Source: Candidatus Hydrogenedentota bacterium (lineage in GTDB: Bacteria; Hydrogenedentota; Hydrogenedentia; Hydrogenedentales; GCA-2746185). Taken from it: a DNA stretch of 7,304 nt. Below the pieces are notes generated by a model. It was not told the origin of the DNA and did no database searches. It saw only the letters and a list, made by a program, of their open reading frames with translations. Positions 6,407 to 7,304 of the stretch are shown in pieces; within the stretch, counting starts at the first letter, position 1; each line of letters begins with the position of its first letter. Location of the stretch: NCBI GenBank assembly GCA_030123645.1, contig JASJYE010000112.1:1-7304 (forward strand), written 5' to 3'. Made by a program: the position numbers and the translations under genes.

Positions 6407-6424
6407 GGCGTTGAGCTTCGACCC
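6407..6424 (+). promoter_or_regulatory. Weak hairpin in the infC-rpmI spacer
   Basis: GG (6407-6408), a bulged C, then GTTGA (6410-6414) can pair with TCGAC-CC (6418-6424) around a GCT loop, including one G-U pair. In E. coli, L20 represses rpmI-rplT by binding RNA structure just upstream of rpmI, so this spacer is where a comparable site would lie. The stem is short and the resemblance is positional only. Confidence 0.2.
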
Positions 6425-6462
6425 GTTTCTTGCCTCGATGTGAGGGGATGAGGAGAGTATGT

Positions 6463-6666
6463 ATGCCAAAGATGAAAACGAAAAAATGCGCCGCCAAAAG
6501 ATTCAAGTCGACCAAGAGTGGCAAGTTTAAGCGGAGCAAAGCCTATGGCGCGCATTTGTTGACGAAGAAATCGCCTAAACGCCGCAGAAATCTGCGCAAG
6601 GCCGGAATTCTTTCCAAAACCGACCAGAAGCGCGTTAAGGCCATGTTGCCCTACAGCTCCCGCTGA
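6463..6666 (+). CDS. rpmI: 50S ribosomal protein L35
   Basis: A 67-residue, very basic protein of the large ribosomal subunit. The N-terminus MPKMKTKKCAAKRFK is the family signature, followed by a G-K-F-K-R segment, the central HLLTKKSPKRRRNLRK helix (about 31-46) and the C-terminal VKAMLPY. The length matches the family (about 65). The start at ATG 6463 is set by AGGAG (6451-6455) seven bases upstream; the frame is open a little further (TTG 6430), but the signature excludes that. It lies between infC and rplT, the near-universal bacterial arrangement. Confidence 0.97.
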   Translation: MPKMKTKKCAAKRFKSTKSGKFKRSKAYGAHLLTKKSPKRRRNLRKAGILSKTDQKRVKAMLPYSSR

Positions 6667-6706
6667 CTCCGCCGCTACAACTTTATAGTCCAGAACTCAA
6701 ACCCGT

Positions 6707-6722
6707 ACCGCTGCTTCGCGGT
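6707..6722 (+). repeat. Small hairpin in the rpmI-rplT spacer
   Basis: ACCGC (6707-6711) and GCGGT (6718-6722) form a perfect 5-bp stem with a TGCTTC loop. It is followed by the palindrome TCTTCGAAGA (6722-6731), which touches the rplT Shine-Dalgarno AGAGGT (6729-6734). It might modulate rplT translation, but the structure is short and the claim is inference. Confidence 0.25.
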
Positions 6723-6743
6723 CTTCGAAGAGGTATCAACACC

Positions 6744-7106
6744 ATGCCACGCTCAACGAACGCTCCCGCGTCCCGCAATCGGCGGAGGAAAATCGTCAAG
6801 CTTGCAAAAGGCTATCGAGGCAGCAGGCACCGCCTCCTAAAGACCGCCAAGCAGGCAGTCGATCGGGCCGGCCAATACGCATATCGCGACCGGAAGGTTC
6901 GAAAACGTGACTTCCGCCGGCTATGGATAGCCCGCATCAACGCGGCCACTCGTGCGCACGGTTTGACATACAGCCGCTTCATCAAAGGTCTGAAACTAGC
7001 GAATGTCGAGATCAACCGGAAGATGCTCGCAGAAATCGCCGTGTCCGATGAAGCTGCATTCAGCCAAATTGTCGAGACGGCCAAGAGCGAGCTCGAATCA
7101 GCGTAG
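6744..7106 (+). CDS. rplT: 50S ribosomal protein L20
   Basis: An early-assembly 23S rRNA-binding protein, 120 residues, the normal length. The long basic N-terminal extension (about 1-60: RRRKIVKLAKGYRG, then SRHRLLKTAKQAV and YAYRDRKVRKRDFRRLW) threads into rRNA; the globular C-terminal domain has RINAATRAHGLTYSRFIKGL and VEINRKMLAEIA. In several bacteria the C-domain also represses its own operon by binding mRNA that mimics rRNA (family knowledge), which makes it a candidate ligand for the leader at 5692-5783. ATG 6744 is preceded by AGAGGT (6729-6734), nine bases away. hisA begins five bases after the stop. Confidence 0.97.
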   Translation: MPRSTNAPASRNRRRKIVKLAKGYRGSRHRLLKTAKQAVDRAGQYAYRDRKVRKRDFRRLWIARINAATRAHGLTYSRFIKGLKLANVEINRKMLAEIAVSDEAAFSQIVETAKSELESA

Positions 7107-7111
7107 GCACG

Positions 7112-7304
7112 ATGCAGATCCTACCGGCTGTTGATATCCGCGGTGGTGTCTGCGTTAACCTCATTCAAGGCGATTACAGCCAGGAAACCGTCTTCTCATC
7201 GGATCCGGTCGGACAGGCGGTCCAGTGGCGGGACGACGGCGCACAGCTCGTTCACATCGTAGACCTGGACGGCGCAAAGGCCGGGCGCTGCTGCATTGAG
7301 GGCG
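7112..7304 (+). CDS. hisA: HisA, phosphoribosylformimino-5-aminoimidazole carboxamide ribotide isomerase (5' part, cut by window end)
   Basis: A TIM-barrel isomerase (ProFAR isomerase) of histidine biosynthesis that converts ProFAR to PRFAR by an Amadori rearrangement. The 64 visible residues start MQILPAVDIRGG, with the N-terminal catalytic Asp8, then NLIQGDY, the DPVGQAVQW segment and the strand VHIVDLDGAKAG, all typical of HisA and unlike HisF, which begins with a CLDV motif. A small deviation is VNL at 15-17, where HisA usually has VRL. The start at ATG 7112 lies five bases after the rplT stop, with no strong ribosome site, suggesting translational coupling and co-transcription with the ribosomal-protein operon. 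The gene continues beyond 7304. Confidence 0.93.
   Translation, partial: MQILPAVDIRGGVCVNLIQGDYSQETVFSSDPVGQAVQWRDDGAQLVHIVDLDGAKAGRCCIEG

Overview
The window is ordinary bacterial core-genome DNA, moderately GC-rich, with every supported gene on the + strand. It suggests a free-living bacterium. The phylum cannot be fixed from sequence alone. An infC-rpmI-rplT cluster followed directly by hisA, rather than by pheST, does not match the common proteobacterial or Bacillus order. An uncultured, deep-branching Gram-negative-type lineage is only a guess. No mobile element, CRISPR array, tRNA or rRNA gene was seen.

Layout. At 50-1927 is a full-length mnmG (tRNA wobble-uridine modification). After about 200 bases carrying a possible promoter and two inverted repeats comes an unrecognised four-helix membrane protein (2124-2741, TTG start). 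It is followed 13 bases later by a CinA-family gene (2755-3930) whose C-terminal deamidase-like half is degenerate. A short spacer that may fold into a switch-like RNA leads into a diguanylate cyclase with REC, PAS and GGDEF domains (4080-5507). Then come 350 bases without a gene, which hold a good sigma70-type promoter, small hairpins and an intrinsic terminator. These form the leader of the translation operon infC (5858-6388, ATA start), rpmI (6463-6666) and rplT (6744-7106). The window ends inside hisA (from 7112), which sits five bases after rplT.

How the parts work together. infC, rpmI and rplT encode IF3, L35 and L20 and are almost certainly one transcript, with hisA probably read through. 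Two control layers are visible for infC. One is a rare ATA start behind a near-perfect Shine-Dalgarno sequence, as expected for IF3 autoregulation. The other is a terminator between promoter and start whose 5' arm can pair instead with an upstream segment, an attenuator-like arrangement. mnmG, the membrane protein, cinA and the cyclase have no evident shared pathway. I saw no clear undescribed multi-gene system; the most worthwhile leads are the two candidate regulatory RNAs and the altered REC and CinA domains.
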